From Candidatus Flexicrinis proximus (GTDB lineage: Bacteria > Chloroflexota > Anaerolineae > Aggregatilineales > Phototrophicaceae): a stretch of DNA of 64,000 bases. A model generated the notes under the pieces. That model was not told the DNA's origin, ran no database searches, and was given only the letters and a program-made list of their open reading frames with translations. Below, one piece after another: positions 1-8,416 of this stretch (position 1 is its first letter; every line of letters begins with the position of its first letter). The stretch covers positions 806,001 to 870,000 of the forward strand of contig JADJQF010000002.1 of NCBI GenBank assembly GCA_016712885.1, given 5' to 3'. Made by a program: the position numbers and the translations under genes.

Positions 1-956
1 TCGGAGCCGAAACGGCCGCCAGCGATGGCGTCCTGAGCATCATCGACACCGTGCTGATCCCGCCGGTAGAGCTTCCCGAAGTGATCCCCGCCGATGTCAC
101 CGGCGACATTAATCTCGCCGGCAGTTCGACCGTGTTCCCGATTTCCCAGGCCGTTGCCGCCGCTTTCGCAGACGAAGGCTTCGGCGGTGAAATCACTGCC
201 GACAGCATCGGCACCGGCGCGGGTTTTGAGCGCTTCTGCGCCGCCGAAGGCGCCAGCGACATCAGCAACGCCAGCCGCCCCATTCGCGACGCCGAAATCG
301 AAGCCTGCGCGGCCAACAATCAGCGCGTTCCGGTCGGTTTCCGCGTGGGTGACGACGGCCTCGCAGTGGTCGTTAACCCCGCCAATGACTGGGCTAGCGA
401 ACTGACCCTCGCCGAAATCGCGCTCGCCTTCTCGACCGCCGCGACCTGGGCCGATGTCCGTCCCGGCTTCCCGGAATGCGACATTGTCCGCTTCAGCCCG
501 GGTACCGACAGCGGCACCTTCGACTACTTCGTGGAAGAAATCTTCGACGAAGACGAAGCCCCGATCCTCGCCGCGTCCAATATCAACCTCAGCGAAGACG
601 ACAACATCCTGCTCGACGGCGTGGCCAATAACGAATGCGCCATCGGCTACTTCGGCTACGCCTACTTCTCTGAGAACGCCGACCGCGTTTCGACCGTCGC
701 GGTCGAAGGTGTCCAGCCGACCGCCGAGTCCGTTAACGGCGGCACCTACCCGCTCTCCCGTCCGCTGTTCATCTACTCGGCCTCCAGCATCCTGGCCGAA
801 AAGCCCCAGGTCGGCCTCTTCCTGGCATACTACCTCAACCGCGTGCCGGACATCACCCCGGAGGTCGGCTACTTCCTCCCCAACCCGTTCGACTTCAATG
901 CCAGCAAGCTCGTCTTGCTCGCGCTGATCCACGAAGCGTCGATGGGCGGCATGTAG
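1..956 (+). CDS. pstS: Phosphate ABC transporter substrate-binding protein PstS, fused behind a FAS1-like domain (5' partial)
   Basis: The reading frame is open from base 3, so the true start lies outside the window; the GTG at 51 is only an internal codon. The first visible residues, ending in DGVLSIIDTVLIPP, resemble the last strand of a fasciclin (FAS1) domain. A PstS-type periplasmic binding fold follows, with the phosphate-loop motifs GSSTVFP, GTGAGFERF and SGTFDYF. PstS captures phosphate outside the membrane and delivers it to PstCA; the pstC, pstA and pstB genes follow directly on the same strand. No signal peptide or lipobox can be judged because the N-terminus is missing. The PstS call is firm. 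The FAS1 call rests on roughly 20 residues and is an inference. Confidence 0.9.
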   Translation, partial: GAETAASDGVLSIIDTVLIPPVELPEVIPADVTGDINLAGSSTVFPISQAVAAAFADEGFGGEITADSIGTGAGFERFCAAEGASDISNASRPIRDAEIEACAANNQRVPVGFRVGDDGLAVVVNPANDWASELTLAEIALAFSTAATWADVRPGFPECDIVRFSPGTDSGTFDYFVEEIFDEDEAPILAASNINLSEDDNILLDGVANNECAIGYFGYAYFSENADRVSTVAVEGVQPTAESVNGGTYPLSRPLFIYSASSILAEKPQVGLFLAYYLNRVPDITPEVGYFLPNPFDFNASKLVLLALIHEASMGGM

Positions 957-990
957 GTCGGCTGTGGCCGATTGAAGATGTGAAGATTGC

Positions 991-1021
991 GGGAGGGCGC
1001 GCCTTAAAAGGTCGCCCTCCC
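991..1021 (+). other. Intercistronic hairpin between pstS and pstC
   Basis: GGGAGGGCG (991-999) pairs perfectly with CGCCCTCCC (1013-1021) around a 13-nt loop. No T-run follows, so this is more likely an mRNA-stabilising or partial-termination element than a full terminator. Such an element would let the binding protein be made in excess over the permease genes. That role is inferred from its position. Confidence 0.5.
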
Positions 1022-1104
1022 AATGCGTTTATGAAATTAGTGCGTGGACCTTCTGCACCTTATGTTTTGAAGCGTTTTCTTTATCAAGTCAGAAGGTATC
1101 AGAC

Positions 1105-2559
1105 ATGCAGGGAAGTACATCGCAGCCGCTGGCCCCGAGGACTGCTGTCGGCGCCGTGAAGACCGAGAAAGACCTGGACCTGAAACGCCACCGTCGATGG
1201 GGTGAAGAGATCATCGGCGCGATTCTCCTGTTTTGCGGGGTAGTCTCGATCTTCACCACCCTCGGTATCGTCGGCGTCCTTGCCGGGAACACGATCGAGT
1301 TCTTCGGCTCGCGCGCCTGGGTATTTGCCCGCGCCCCGGTCGCTGAAGCCGCTCCGCTGGCGGCGCTCGCTCAGGACATTACCGACGGTACGACCAGTTT
1401 TCGCATCGAATACCTCGCCGATGACCTGCAGTTTGCCAACCAGCAGTTCTTGCGGATCGGCAACGAGACTCTGCGCATCGTCGAGCGGAATCGCAATGCG
1501 CTGATCGTAACGCGCGGCCTCGACAGCACCCCGGCCTCCTCCCATCCCGCCGGCACGGAAATCTACCCGATGACTGAGAAGGTTGCCGTCCCCACCCTGC
1601 CGATTACAGCCGACGCCACCACCATCCAGCTCGACAACGGCTTCGAGCGCATCTTTCACGTCGGCGAAGAGATCCGCGTCGGCACCGAGGAAATGCGCAT
1701 CACCGCGACCGACCACGCGGCAGACACCCTGACGGTGGAACGCGGCATAAACGATACGCGCCTCAGCGAACACGACACCTCCTCCCAGATTTCGCAGCCG
1801 GACGCCGTGACCTTCGGCGAATTCATCACCCACACCGTCTGGCAGCCCCAAACCGGCGAATACGGCATCTGGGCACTTCTTACCGCAACGCTTCTGACCA
1901 GCGGCGTCGCCTTGATCGTTGCCATCCCGCTGGGCGTCGGCGCCGCGATCTACCTGAGCGAATACGCGAAGCCCCAGACCCGCAGCACTCTCAAGCCAAT
2001 CCTCGAAGTCCTGGCCGGCATCCCCACCGTGGTCTATGGCTTCTTCGCCCTTACCTTTGTCACGCCGTCCCTGAAGAACCTCCTGTTCGGCTCAAGCCTG
2101 AACTCGCTGAACATGCTCGCCGCAGGCATTACCATCGGGGTGCTCATTACCCCGATGATTAGCTCGATGTGCGAGGACGCCATCAGCGCTGTTCCCCGTA
2201 GCTTGCGTGAGGCTTCGACCGGTCTCGGCGCTACCAAGCTTGAGACGACCGTCAAGGTCATCATCCCCGCCGCGATCAGCGGTATCTCGGCCGCCATCAT
2301 CGTCGCCATGTCGCGCGCGGTAGGCGAAACCATGATCGTCCTGCTGGCCTCCGGCGCGGGGCCGAACTTCACGCTCGACTTGCGCCAGAGCGCGGAAACC
2401 ATGGCCGGTCACATCGCCCGCATCAGCACCGGCGATATCGAGTACGGTTCCCTCGACTACACCAGTATCTTCGCCGTTGGAACCACTCTGTTTATCGTCA
2501 CCCTCGGCCTGAATGTCATCAGCAACCAGATATCGCGCCGGCTGCGCGAGAGGTACTAA
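1105..2559 (+). CDS. pstC: Phosphate ABC transporter permease PstC with a large extracytoplasmic insertion
   Basis: This is the inner-membrane permease subunit of the high-affinity phosphate importer. At 484 aa it is well above the usual 300-330. A first membrane segment (about 36-60) is followed by a soluble stretch (about 75-245) and then the usual five-helix permease core. The core has the EAA loop REASTGLGATKLETT near 368-382, which contacts PstB. The insertion holds two tandem beta-rich units (about 91-155 and 167-228). Each has an I-G/V-G..E pattern, then V.RG, then a His (SSHPAG; SEHDTS). The pattern resembles small beta modules seen in phage-tail and surface proteins. The ATG is preceded by AGAAGG. 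The gene lies between pstS and pstA, three bases from pstA. Core function is certain; the role of the insertion is unknown. Confidence 0.93.
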   Translation: MQGSTSQPLAPRTAVGAVKTEKDLDLKRHRRWGEEIIGAILLFCGVVSIFTTLGIVGVLAGNTIEFFGSRAWVFARAPVAEAAPLAALAQDITDGTTSFRIEYLADDLQFANQQFLRIGNETLRIVERNRNALIVTRGLDSTPASSHPAGTEIYPMTEKVAVPTLPITADATTIQLDNGFERIFHVGEEIRVGTEEMRITATDHAADTLTVERGINDTRLSEHDTSSQISQPDAVTFGEFITHTVWQPQTGEYGIWALLTATLLTSGVALIVAIPLGVGAAIYLSEYAKPQTRSTLKPILEVLAGIPTVVYGFFALTFVTPSLKNLLFGSSLNSLNMLAAGITIGVLITPMISSMCEDAISAVPRSLREASTGLGATKLETTVKVIIPAAISGISAAIIVAMSRAVGETMIVLLASGAGPNFTLDLRQSAETMAGHIARISTGDIEYGSLDYTSIFAVGTTLFIVTLGLNVISNQISRRLRERY

Positions 2560-2562
2560 GCC

Positions 2563-3897
2563 ATGTCCGATCTCATTGATGTCGGCGTATATCGCTCCGG
2601 CGTTCAGGAACGCAACGCCAGAGCGGCCCTCATGCAGCGCCTGTATTTCGGGTCGCTGGTCATCGCCATCATCGTCCTGATCCTCCTGCTGGCGAATGTG
2701 GTCAACCAGTCTTTCGGGCTGGTCGCCCAGCGCTTCGCCGTCGATCCCGATACCCTCGCCTCGAACCCACTCGACCAGCTCTCCGCGCCCGAACTGGCGC
2801 AGGTTCTGCTGGAAAACGTGCCGCGTCGGCTGTTGGTCATCGCGCGTGACAACCTCTACACCGGCGATCCTGCCAACTTCACCTCGACTACTTTCGGGGA
2901 AATCGTCGGCAGCGGCACTGTGTCTGACGAACTCCGCGATGTGATCCCGAAAGACCTCGCCGAGGCGCAGCGCAACGTGGCCTTTGCCGAAGTCTTGGGC
3001 GCAAATCTCAGCCAGGAACAGCTGTTCGCCCTTGTCGACTTCGAGATCATCAAGACCGAAATCGACAAAGGCTGGCCACTTCACGAAAGCCTGCTCAACC
3101 GCGCCGCCATTGAGGCTGAAGTCGCCGCAGACTACCCTGGCGCCGAACTGGTCTTCAAGTCCTGGCTCAGCCCGCGCTTCGTCACCTCGCCGCTCTCGTC
3201 AAAGCCGGTCGAAACCGGCATTCGGCAGGCCGTCTTGGGCACCATCTGGCTCCTTGGCATGACTGTCCTGATCGCCTTCCCGCTCGGTGTCGGCGCGGCC
3301 ATCTATCTCGAGGAATACGCCAGTGACAACTGGTTCAACCGTCTCATCGAAACCAACATCCGCAATCTCGCCGGCGTTCCGTCTATCATCTACGGTATGC
3401 TCGGCCTGACCATCTTCGTCAGGACGCTCGAAGGTGTCACCGGCGGTCGCAGCATTTTCGCCGGCGCCCTGACCATGTCTCTGCTCATTCTGCCGGTCAT
3501 CATCATCAACGCGCGTGAAGCCTTGCGCGCCGTTCCATCGACCATTCGCGAAGCCTCTTACGGGTTGGGCGCGACCCGCTGGCAGACCATCTCCCGTCAG
3601 GTCTTCCCCTCGGCGCTCCCAGGTATGCTCACCGGGACAATTCTCGGTCTGTCCCGCGCCATCGGCGAGACAGCGCCCCTCTTTGGGATCGCCTCAACCT
3701 TCATCAACACCGACCCGACCAGCCCGTTCTCGCGCTTCACCGTCCTCCCCATGCAAATCTACTCGTGGACCGGCCAGCCGAGCGAGCTGTTCCGCTTCAA
3801 CGCCAGCGCGACCATCATCCTGCTTCTCGTTATTCTGCTCACCATGAACTCGGTTGCGATCGTGCTTCGTAACCGCGCCGTCAACCAAAGGGCCTGA
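2563..3897 (+). CDS. pstA: Phosphate ABC transporter permease PstA with an extracytoplasmic insertion
   Basis: This is the second permease subunit of the phosphate importer. It has 444 aa where about 280-300 is normal. TM1 lies at about 28-46. A mostly helical hydrophilic stretch (about 52-218) follows and is predicted to be extracytoplasmic. The five-helix core then begins at about 219 and carries an EAA loop with REASYGLGATRWQT. The insertion shares no obvious repeat with the one in PstC. The gene starts three bases after the pstC stop and ends three bases before pstB, so translation is probably coupled. The extra domain sits where PstS docks; a docking or regulatory role is inference only. 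Confidence 0.93.
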   Translation: MSDLIDVGVYRSGVQERNARAALMQRLYFGSLVIAIIVLILLLANVVNQSFGLVAQRFAVDPDTLASNPLDQLSAPELAQVLLENVPRRLLVIARDNLYTGDPANFTSTTFGEIVGSGTVSDELRDVIPKDLAEAQRNVAFAEVLGANLSQEQLFALVDFEIIKTEIDKGWPLHESLLNRAAIEAEVAADYPGAELVFKSWLSPRFVTSPLSSKPVETGIRQAVLGTIWLLGMTVLIAFPLGVGAAIYLEEYASDNWFNRLIETNIRNLAGVPSIIYGMLGLTIFVRTLEGVTGGRSIFAGALTMSLLILPVIIINAREALRAVPSTIREASYGLGATRWQTISRQVFPSALPGMLTGTILGLSRAIGETAPLFGIASTFINTDPTSPFSRFTVLPMQIYSWTGQPSELFRFNASATIILLLVILLTMNSVAIVLRNRAVNQRA

Positions 3898-3900
3898 TCA

Positions 3901-4734
3901 ATGGCATTCCCGACCACCTCTACTCCTATCGTTTCAGTGAAACCCGCCGTGAAGATCAACGGCGTCGACATCTTCTACGGCTCGTTCCGCGCTGTGCACA
4001 ACGTAAGCATGGAGATCCACGAGCGCCGCATTACCGCCTTCATCGGCCCATCGGGCTGCGGCAAATCGACCGTCCTCCGGGCCATCAACCGTATGAACGA
4101 TCTCGTTCCCGGCTCCCGCATCGAAGGCGAAATCGTCTTCAACGGCAAAAACCTCTACGCGCCAGACGTTGATCCGGTCGAAGTCCGCCGCCGCATCGGG
4201 ATGGTCTTCCAGAAGCCTAATCCCTTCCCCAAAAGCATTTTTGACAATGTGGCTTTCGGTCCGCGCCTGCTCGGCGTACGCGAAAAAGCCACGCTGGACG
4301 AAATTGTGGAAACCTCGCTGCGCGCCGCCGCGCTCTGGGATGAAGTCAAAAACGACCTGAAGAAATCCGGCATGGCGCTTTCAGGCGGCCAGCAGCAGCG
4401 TCTCTGCATCGCCCGCACCATCGCGGTCGAGCCAGAAATCATCCTGATGGACGAGCCGTGCTCGGCCCTCGACCCGATCTCCACGCAGCGCATCGAGGAG
4501 CTCATGCGCGAACTGCAGGAGAAGTACACCATCGTCATCGTGACGCACAATATGCAGCAGGCCCAGCGCGTCAGCGATTACACGGCTTTCTTCAGCATCC
4601 GCCGCGCTATCGACGAGGTCACCGGCAAGGACACCCGTTGGGGCGAACTCGTCGAGTTCGAACAGACCGATCAGTTGTTCAGCCGTCCGGGCCAGCGCGA
4701 AACCGCCGACTATATCTCCGGTCGCTTTGGCTGA
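3901..4734 (+). CDS. pstB: Phosphate ABC transporter ATP-binding protein PstB
   Basis: This cytoplasmic ATPase powers phosphate import through PstCA. At 277 aa it is a normal length. Walker A is GPSGCGKST (49-57), the Q-loop is at Q104, the ABC signature LSGGQQQ is at 160-166, Walker B ILMDEP is at 181-186, and the switch His is at about 216. All catalytic elements are intact. It is the last gene of the pst operon visible here. No phoU follows; the next gene is convergent. The DPxSxxRIEELM stretch after Walker B is typical of PstB and separates it from other ABC ATPases. Confidence 0.97.
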   Translation: MAFPTTSTPIVSVKPAVKINGVDIFYGSFRAVHNVSMEIHERRITAFIGPSGCGKSTVLRAINRMNDLVPGSRIEGEIVFNGKNLYAPDVDPVEVRRRIGMVFQKPNPFPKSIFDNVAFGPRLLGVREKATLDEIVETSLRAAALWDEVKNDLKKSGMALSGGQQQRLCIARTIAVEPEIILMDEPCSALDPISTQRIEELMRELQEKYTIVIVTHNMQQAQRVSDYTAFFSIRRAIDEVTGKDTRWGELVEFEQTDQLFSRPGQRETADYISGRFG

Positions 4735-4820
4735 TCTATCGGGGTTCCTGATGCTCTCCGAACACCCCTCAGCCGTTACTCGGTCGTGGGGAATATATCC
4801 TCAGCCTCGCGCCTGGCCGG

Positions 4821-5585
4821 TTAGTCTTTCGGCGGCCGCGGGATAAACGCCGACGTACGGCGGATATATTCCGCGTATTCGGGCTTCCTGGTCTTCAGCG
4901 TCGACTCGAGCATCGCGACTCCAGAGACGTTAACCAGCAGATAGTTCATCAGCAGCGGACTGAATACCGTCCACCATCCCCCTGCGCCAAGCGCGATGAT
5001 GAACAATCCCCACCACACCAGCGCATCCCCGAAGTAGTTCGGGTGCCGCGTATACCGCCACAGCCCCGACTGCATCACTCTGCCTTTATGGGCGGGATCC
5101 GCCTTGAAGCGTGCCAGTTGCCAGTCGCCAACCGACTCGAAGATGAAGCCGGTCAGCCACACCCCCGCGCCCAGCCAGTCCAGGACGCCCAGCGGCGCGG
5201 TCGAGACCTGTGCTGCATACAGCGGCGCCGAAATGACCCAGGCCAGCGCCCCCTGCAGCGCGAAGACCTTCAACCAGCTCCGCCACCACCACGCCTCGCC
5301 GGCCTCCTGCCGCCATTTCGCATACCGGAAGTCCTCGCCTTTTCCCAGGTTGCGCCGCGCCAGGTGCGCGCTCAAACGCAGCCCCCACACGCTGACCAGT
5401 ACCAGCGTCAGCAGCTTCCGCTCCGCGTTCCCTTCCGGGGTCAGGGCCGCGTAAATCGCGCACGCGAGGATAAAGCCCAGGCTCCAGAAGATGTCGACGA
5501 TGCTGCTGTCCTTCATCCGTAGGCTGACCAGCCACAGCGCGGTCATGCCCAGCAGCAGCCCAACGAATCCAGCGATCAATGGCAT
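4821..5585 (-). CDS. DUF1295-family membrane protein (steroid 5-alpha-reductase/isoprenylcysteine methyltransferase-like)
   Basis: This is a 254-aa multi-pass membrane protein, convergent with pstB. The C-terminal part holds the family signature RYTRHPNYFGDALVWWGLF. This His-Pro-Asn-Tyr motif is shared by DUF1295 proteins and the NAD(P)H- or SAM-dependent integral membrane reductases and methyltransferases. An earlier segment (IVDIFWSLGFILACAIYA) matches the N-terminal half of DUF1295. Family members are linked to lipid or steroid-like double-bond reduction, but no substrate can be assigned from sequence. Nothing nearby points to a pathway. The ATG start coincides with the first hydrophobic segment. 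Confidence 0.85.
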   Translation of the reverse strand: MPLIAGFVGLLLGMTALWLVSLRMKDSSIVDIFWSLGFILACAIYAALTPEGNAERKLLTLVLVSVWGLRLSAHLARRNLGKGEDFRYAKWRQEAGEAWWWRSWLKVFALQGALAWVISAPLYAAQVSTAPLGVLDWLGAGVWLTGFIFESVGDWQLARFKADPAHKGRVMQSGLWRYTRHPNYFGDALVWWGLFIIALGAGGWWTVFSPLLMNYLLVNVSGVAMLESTLKTRKPEYAEYIRRTSAFIPRPPKD

Positions 5586-5711
5586 AATCGTTTATCCAAT
5601 CACCAGTTTGAAGTGTCTGCACGCGGCTGAGAGACCACTTTGAACAGCCTGATTCTGATAACGCGCTGAAAGTGCAGATCAGGGAGTCCGGAGGGCGCAA
5701 GTCCTTCGGCG

Positions 5712-5740
5712 GAGGTGCAGGAGTGCGTAGCCTCTGCACC
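5712..5740. repeat. Dispersed GC-rich hairpin repeat (copy 1)
   Basis: GGTGCAGG...CCTCTGCACC forms an imperfect hairpin. The 16-mer GAGGTGCAGGAGTGCG at 5712-5727 recurs exactly at 12528-12543, also in a hairpin between genes. It looks like a dispersed REP-like palindrome of this genome. The rest of 5586-5836 shows nothing that I can interpret. Confidence 0.55.
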
Positions 5741-5836
5741 CTTCTCTATCCACTCTTGAGAATCACAGCGGCAGGCCAGGACTGTAACCCGCTCAGTCCC
5801 ACGCCCGCCGCCTGCCACCGACTTCGATCAAAGATG

Positions 5837-7594
5837 TTAGCGCAGCCCCGGTTCGCTGATGAAGATGTCGCGGCTGTAACGGGTCGCCCCTTCCAGGATC
5901 ACGTTCGTTTGATACCCGTATCCCATTTCGAAAACGTTCAGGCCGTTGTACTGCTGAATCACCGGTCTGAATAACCCGTTGTTACCGTCGTAAACTGTCA
6001 GCACCGGCTCGCACGTCACCTGGGCAGCTTCGGCGCAGATTTCCAGCGCGACCTGCACGGTCCGCGTCGCCGCGTTGTCCACCAGATACGTGACGCGGAT
6101 ATTGTTCCACGTCACCAGCATCTTGTTGGTCGGGATCGGGCCAGTCGGCGCGGCTTCATTCGTCGAAACCGGGGTCGCCGCCTCAAACAGCGCGATGATC
6201 GGACCACTTCCGGTCGGCGTCGGCGTCGGCTGCGGGCCGTTGCACCACGTCGCATCGCAGAATGTCCGCGGCTTCCGCCCTTCCAGGTTCGGCAGCAGCA
6301 CGAAGGCCTCTTCCGGCATCGTGGTCCAGCGCCGGTCTACAAACAGCGCGAACCCCTCACCGGTGACGAACATCATGTTCGACTCCTGGAAGTTACGGAA
6401 CCACGGGCGGAATTCCGTCTCCCACGGCATAACCCCCATGTAATCCAACGCGGCCACATCCAGATACGAGAACGCATTCTGCGACTCGAAGATTACGCTG
6501 CTGTCGACCGTATCGAGCAGTTCGTCGTTCTGCAGCTCGGCCTCCGCCGTCTGGATCGTCAGTTCAAACACCTGCTGGCAGTAAACCTCGTTGCTCGGCT
6601 GGTTCGGGTCGATCACGCTCGTGAAGTTCGGGAAGCGCACCGTAAGCAGCGTCACCAGTGTCTGCAGCGTAGTCTCGCACCGTGTGAGCGGGTCGGTTCC
6701 TTGCCAGCCTCTCGGCCGCACCCCTTCGCCCAGCGTCGCGTCCGCCAGCGTCTCTATGTCAAATCGGAGGCTGCGGTACGACACCAGCGGCGAGGCGCTG
6801 ATTGCGCCGATCCAGCCGACCGGTCGAATATCCAGCCCCAGTTCGTTGTCGGCCAGCGTATCAAGATCGATGAACACGTCGCTGATGAACGTCGGTGACC
6901 CGTCCACGCGGTTGCCGATCCACCCGTCGGGGCGCGTTTCCAGCCCCAGGCGCTCATCGGCCAGTCGTTCGAGGTCGCCTCGCAGCCCGCCGATCAATTC
7001 CGGCGTCACCGCGGTTGCACTCAGTTCATCCAGGACTTCCCCAAAGATCCGGTCTTCGACTTCAGCCTTCACTACCGTGCAGTAATCGATCACCTGCGTG
7101 ATCGACGTGGGCTGGATGTTGTAATCACGGTTGAGGATCAGCAGGACATCCTGCAGTGCGCGGTCGCACCGCAGCGAGGCATCTGCCCCCACCCATTCCG
7201 TCGGGCGTGTCGTCTGCCCGCCGAAAAACTCCGTGGCCGACAGTTCAAGATCATGCCGGACATTCCGGAAGATCAGCGCGGGGCTGGGTGACGATGCGCC
7301 GAACCACTCGTCCGGTCGCACGCCAAGGCCGAAAATGCGGTCGGCCAGCTGCTCATTGTCGTAGAAAGCATCCGCCAGAAAATTCGGAGTCGCCGGGTCT
7401 GTATTGCCGGTCCACGTCTCCGGACGTGTCCCCGACCCGTACGATTCATTCGCCAGCGTTTCGATATCGGCACGCAAAGCCTGTTGGAAGGTCGCTTCCG
7501 TGCTGTCCTGCGCTGCCACAAATAACACGCCGCCGGCGATCAGCACCAGTACAAACGTGAGCGTCACCCCATGAAACCGATTAAGCCACCCCAT
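5837..7594 (-). CDS. Secreted protein with six RP-x-x-W repeats (unknown function)
   Basis: I do not recognise a family. The protein has 585 aa with an N-terminal signal or anchor segment (about 9-27). Six copies of a 22-23-residue unit start near 40, 76, 112, 204, 240 and 276. Each unit has the shape [LV]-x-x-D-[IL]-x-x-L-A-[DN]-x3-G-x3-RP-x-x-W and is followed by a Gly and a short linker. The copies form two triplets. Each triplet is followed by a helical stretch with two cysteines (143/172 and 306/339), so a module of about 165-185 aa has been duplicated. The C-terminal third has a T/P linker (455-462) and a beta-rich end with cysteine pairs. Secretion suggests a cell-surface role. A TATAAT box lies upstream, and AGAGGA precedes the ATG. 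Confidence 0.8.
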   Translation of the reverse strand: MGWLNRFHGVTLTFVLVLIAGGVLFVAAQDSTEATFQQALRADIETLANESYGSGTRPETWTGNTDPATPNFLADAFYDNEQLADRIFGLGVRPDEWFGASSPSPALIFRNVRHDLELSATEFFGGQTTRPTEWVGADASLRCDRALQDVLLILNRDYNIQPTSITQVIDYCTVVKAEVEDRIFGEVLDELSATAVTPELIGGLRGDLERLADERLGLETRPDGWIGNRVDGSPTFISDVFIDLDTLADNELGLDIRPVGWIGAISASPLVSYRSLRFDIETLADATLGEGVRPRGWQGTDPLTRCETTLQTLVTLLTVRFPNFTSVIDPNQPSNEVYCQQVFELTIQTAEAELQNDELLDTVDSSVIFESQNAFSYLDVAALDYMGVMPWETEFRPWFRNFQESNMMFVTGEGFALFVDRRWTTMPEEAFVLLPNLEGRKPRTFCDATWCNGPQPTPTPTGSGPIIALFEAATPVSTNEAAPTGPIPTNKMLVTWNNIRVTYLVDNAATRTVQVALEICAEAAQVTCEPVLTVYDGNNGLFRPVIQQYNGLNVFEMGYGYQTNVILEGATRYSRDIFISEPGLR

Positions 7595-7629
7595 CGCGGC
7601 GTCCTCTTTCCCCGGATCAGTACCCGCAC

Positions 7630-7635
7630 ATTATA
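7630..7635 (-). promoter_or_regulatory. Candidate -10 box for the RP-x-x-W repeat gene
   Basis: On the minus strand this is a perfect TATAAT 35 bases before the start codon. No good -35 hexamer is seen 16-18 bases upstream. The box could serve a sigma-70 promoter that depends on an activator. Confidence 0.4.
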
Positions 7636-7729
7636 CATCCCCGCAAAGAATACCGAAACTTTCATCACCTGACGGTTGTTTGAACTCGTTTACATGTACT
7701 TGCCTCACTCCTGAATCTGAGGCACACTC

Positions 7730-8416
7730 ATGGGTATGAATCAACTATTCCGTCACTTCAGAGTTGCGTTGATGCTCGCCGCCGGCGTGCTTCTGGTAGC
7801 CGCGTGTACCGGCAGTGGCGAGTCGCCAACTGCCACCCCGGGTGTGGTCGTGCTGCCCACCTCATCAAATACGCCGGACCCCAGCGCAGAGCCGACCGTT
7901 ATTAGTCCGTTTGGCACGCTGCCGCCTGCGCGAACAGACGCGCCCATCATCGGCCCTTCTCCTGAGTTCACCGGGGTTGACGACGGCGCGCAGCCTGGCG
8001 GTCGCGGCACCCTGGTCGCCGTCGGCACCGTCGATCCCTCGCTGCCGGCCGGTTTTGACAAGATCATTGTTATCCGTACCGGCGGTCCCACCGATGACCA
8101 GGGGCGGACGCTGGACGAGACCGTTGTCATTGAACGCAGCGGCGCGATGACCCGCAACGGCGCGCCGGGCACGGCCTCACCCTCTTCCGTCGAGCGCATC
8201 GGCACCATGATCGACGCCGTAAACATCTTCGCGGTGCAAGCCAATTTCATCGGCCCGGTTCCGCAGCAGGGGCCGGTACCCTATATGTATCAACTCCTCG
8301 TGGTCAAAGGCTTCAGCGAACGTCTGATCACCGCGCAGGACGGCCTTATTCCAGCCGAAATCGAGTCCATCATCACCGCCGTCTTGTCCGAAGGCTTCCA
8401 GATCGACCGCCCGTGA
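7730..8416 (+). CDS. Lipoprotein of unknown function
   Basis: The 228-aa product begins with a classical lipoprotein signal (hydrophobic VALMLAAGVLLVAAC; lipobox Cys at residue 26). A T/P-rich disordered linker to about residue 85 follows. The remainder is a compact alpha/beta domain of about 140 aa with an IIVIRTGGPTDDQGRTL strand-turn that I cannot assign. It has no catalytic motif. The start is at ATG 7730; ATG 7736 two codons later is equally possible, with GAGG just upstream. It overlaps the next gene by four bases (GTGA), so the two are likely co-translated. The partner is the RNA methyltransferase-like protein, which gives no functional clue. Confidence 0.75.
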   Translation: MGMNQLFRHFRVALMLAAGVLLVAACTGSGESPTATPGVVVLPTSSNTPDPSAEPTVISPFGTLPPARTDAPIIGPSPEFTGVDDGAQPGGRGTLVAVGTVDPSLPAGFDKIIVIRTGGPTDDQGRTLDETVVIERSGAMTRNGAPGTASPSSVERIGTMIDAVNIFAVQANFIGPVPQQGPVPYMYQLLVVKGFSERLITAQDGLIPAEIESIITAVLSEGFQIDRP

